The notes under the pieces: generated by a model | Told to the model about the DNA's origin: nothing | Database searches by the model: none | Seen by the model: the letters and a program-made list of their open reading frames with translations, nothing else | Part shown: piece after piece, positions 14,157 through 14,217 of the stretch | Layout: every line of letters begins with the position of its first letter | Numbering within the stretch: position 1 is the first letter of the stretch | Program-made: the position numbers and the translations under genes | NCBI GenBank assembly: GCA_037968855.1 | Contig: JBBKWH010000109.1 | Coordinates: forward strand, 1-14,217 | Source: JBBKWH01 sp037968855 | GTDB taxonomy: Bacteria > Pseudomonadota > Gammaproteobacteria > Pseudomonadales > Moraxellaceae | Direction: 5' to 3' | Length of the DNA stretch: 14,217 bases

Positions 14157-14217
14157 AGTGCAACAGCGGCTTTTAGTCGAATCACTTCTTGGGAGAATAC
14201 CTCGTCTGGCGTCATAA
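14147..14217 (-). CDS. C-terminal fragment of a probable IS transposase
   Basis: On the minus strand an open frame enters from beyond the window and stops at TGA 14147-14149. Its last 22 residues are MTPDEVFSQEVIRLKAAVAL plus QP. The TP-x-EVF start of this tail is a common ending of IS3- and IS30-type DDE transposases and integrases. The stop is followed by bases that still differ in composition from the restriction gene (about 14136-14160), so the end of the element probably lies inside or just at the 3' end of the nuclease gene, with which it overlaps by 10 bases. The assignment rests on a short tail and is tentative. Confidence 0.4.
   Translation of the reverse strand, partial: MTPDEVFSQEVIRLKAAVALQP

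Noticed and set aside
1..14217. CRISPR arrays, tRNA or rRNA genes, riboswitches
   Set aside because: I saw no regularly spaced repeats longer than the Pho half-sites, no cloverleaf and no conserved riboswitch core.

Overview
The window looks like chromosomal DNA of a gammaproteobacterium, perhaps a relative of Acinetobacter (Moraxellaceae). The reasons are an E. coli-length SerA (410 aa), the serA / D-2-hydroxyglutarate dehydrogenase head-to-head pair, and the style of the PhoX and M14 genes. The genus is inference only; no rRNA or other marker is present. Two compositions alternate. Moderate-GC housekeeping genes (serA, D2HGDH, YcxB-like, FAH family, phoX, M14 peptidase) are interleaved with clearly AT-rich genes (the first gene, the zinc-ribbon membrane protein at 3657-4532, and the restriction pair at 11513-14156). 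The AT-rich genes look like later acquisitions.

Layout. An AT-rich unknown gene (+) ends at a bidirectional terminator shared with serA (-). serA is divergent from a D-2-hydroxyglutarate dehydrogenase-type flavoprotein (+). In known bacteria these two enzymes form a cycle that pulls the first step of serine synthesis. After a terminator come a membrane protein with paired CxxC motifs, a ~400-bp stretch that may hold a broken gene on the minus strand, a small lipoprotein, a YcxB-like membrane protein, a convergent unknown gene, and a fumarylacetoacetate-hydrolase family enzyme. Next is a PhoX-type alkaline phosphatase with a Tat signal and a lipobox. Four PhoB half-sites in exact 11-bp register lie in front of it, so it is very probably a Pho-regulon gene. 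Two hairpins close phoX, followed by a small zinc-ribbon protein of a recognisable but unnamed family and a convergent M14 zinc carboxypeptidase-like gene. The start codon of the M14 gene follows immediately after a textbook terminator hairpin.

The right end holds a two-gene restriction-type module. The first gene is a McrB-like AAA+ NTPase that begins directly at its Walker A and so lacks the usual N-terminal DNA-recognition domain. It overlaps by 8 bp an McrC/LlaJI-like PD-(D/E)xK nuclease of 531 aa. This is the best candidate for something not fully described: target recognition must lie elsewhere, possibly in the long N-terminal half of the nuclease or in a gene beyond the window. The last ~70 bases encode, on the minus strand, what looks like the C-terminus of an insertion-sequence transposase. 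It abuts and slightly overlaps the nuclease gene, so the 3' end of the module may have been remodelled by the element.
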